Source: Syntrophomonadaceae bacterium (GTDB taxonomy: Bacteria > Bacillota > Syntrophomonadia > Syntrophomonadales > Syntrophomonadaceae). Taken from it: a stretch of 6,368 nt of DNA. The stretch lies in assembly GCA_028683995.1 (NCBI GenBank), contig JAQUGU010000098.1, forward strand, positions 1 through 6,368, read 5' to 3'. Of this stretch, positions 6,277-6,368 are shown piece by piece. Below the pieces are notes generated by a model. The model ran no database searches. It saw only the letters and a list, made by a program, of their open reading frames with translations, and was not told the origin of the DNA. The position numbers were made by a program, and so were the translations under genes. Each line of letters starts with the position of its first letter. Within the stretch, counting starts at the first letter, position 1.

Positions 6277-6333
6277 CTACCGGTCAATAATGCACGATTA
6301 ACAGTGTAAATGGTTTAATATATTTCGTTTCTT

Positions 6334-6368
6334 AACCCGTCGAATTCGATGGGGTTTTATTATATCTT
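6334..6368 (+). terminator. Palindrome with T-rich tail: possible plus-strand terminator, or minus-strand promoter/operator
   Basis: AACCCGTCG and CGATGGGGTT pair around AATT with one G-T pair and one bulged G. TTTTATTATATCTT follows on the plus strand, which suits an intrinsic terminator. But no plus-strand gene lies upstream in the window. Read on the minus strand, the tail contains TATAAT (6359-6364) with the palindrome TCGAATTCGA (6340-6349) just downstream, like a promoter with an operator. The window edge hides any -35. Confidence 0.35.

Larger units (their letters stand above)
5991..6368. other. Non-coding A+T-rich region with repeats and hairpins
   Basis: I see no supported gene in this stretch on either strand. 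It holds the ribosome site of the broken AlbA_2 gene, module 2 of the 11-bp repeats (6068-6078, 6164-6196), a second diverged gene tail ending at 6200, a hairpin and an edge palindrome. A 41-codon minus-strand open stretch ending near 6190 has no start with a ribosome site and no recognisable product. Confidence 0.55.

Noticed and set aside
6186..6320. 41-codon minus-strand open stretch reading LLTGSQISAF...
   Set aside because: No start with a ribosome site, no recognisable product, and it conflicts with the frame that matches the AlbA_2 tail.

Overview
The window carries the distal part of a BREX-type anti-phage locus. All genes I can support lie on the minus strand, so the layout is given in transcription order, from high to low coordinates. 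The strong GGAGG ribosome sites, A+T-rich intergenic DNA, moderate-GC genes and the kinds of small accessory genes suggest an anaerobic Firmicute (Clostridia, Syntrophomonas/Desulfotomaculum-like). That is an inference from style; the window has no phylogenetic marker.

Right part (about 5400-6368): A+T-rich DNA with no intact gene. It holds the wreck of an AlbA_2 (Schlafen-type) ATP-binding protein gene. The N-terminal 50 or so codons are joined out of frame to the last 20 or so codons of the same kind of gene. Around it is a set of 11-bp direct repeats (core AGTCAAGTAA) in two similar modules about 420 bp apart. The second module carries another, more diverged copy of the gene's 3' tail. A hairpin (6243-6276) and a terminator-like or promoter-like palindrome (6334-6368) lie at the edge.

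Middle (4957-5401): a compact two-gene operon. It has a complete DUF433 antitoxin-like gene and an overlapping 67-codon gene of unknown function. It is preceded by an extended -10 promoter with a perfect 13-bp palindrome at the expected operator position. The layout is that of a toxin-antitoxin operon, but the usual DUF5615 PIN-like toxin partner is absent.

Left part (1-4842): pglZ (873 aa, complete) followed by brxL (663 codons visible, C-terminal end beyond the window). They are in the order and orientation used by type 1 BREX loci (brxA-brxB-brxC-pglX-pglZ-brxL). In such systems PglX is the methyltransferase and BrxC the large ATPase; PglZ is an alkaline-phosphatase-superfamily protein and BrxL a DNA-binding AAA+ protein with a Lon-like C-terminal fold. 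The first four genes are not in this window: the place just upstream of pglZ, where pglX normally sits, holds the DUF433 pair. So either the accessory pair was inserted within the BREX operon, or pglZ-brxL is a separate transcription unit. The 230 bp between pglZ and brxL is filled by a long imperfect inverted repeat of the dispersed 'GTCATTCTGAGCG...CTCAGGATGAC' type, flanked by G-runs. It would fold into a strong hairpin in any pglZ-brxL transcript.
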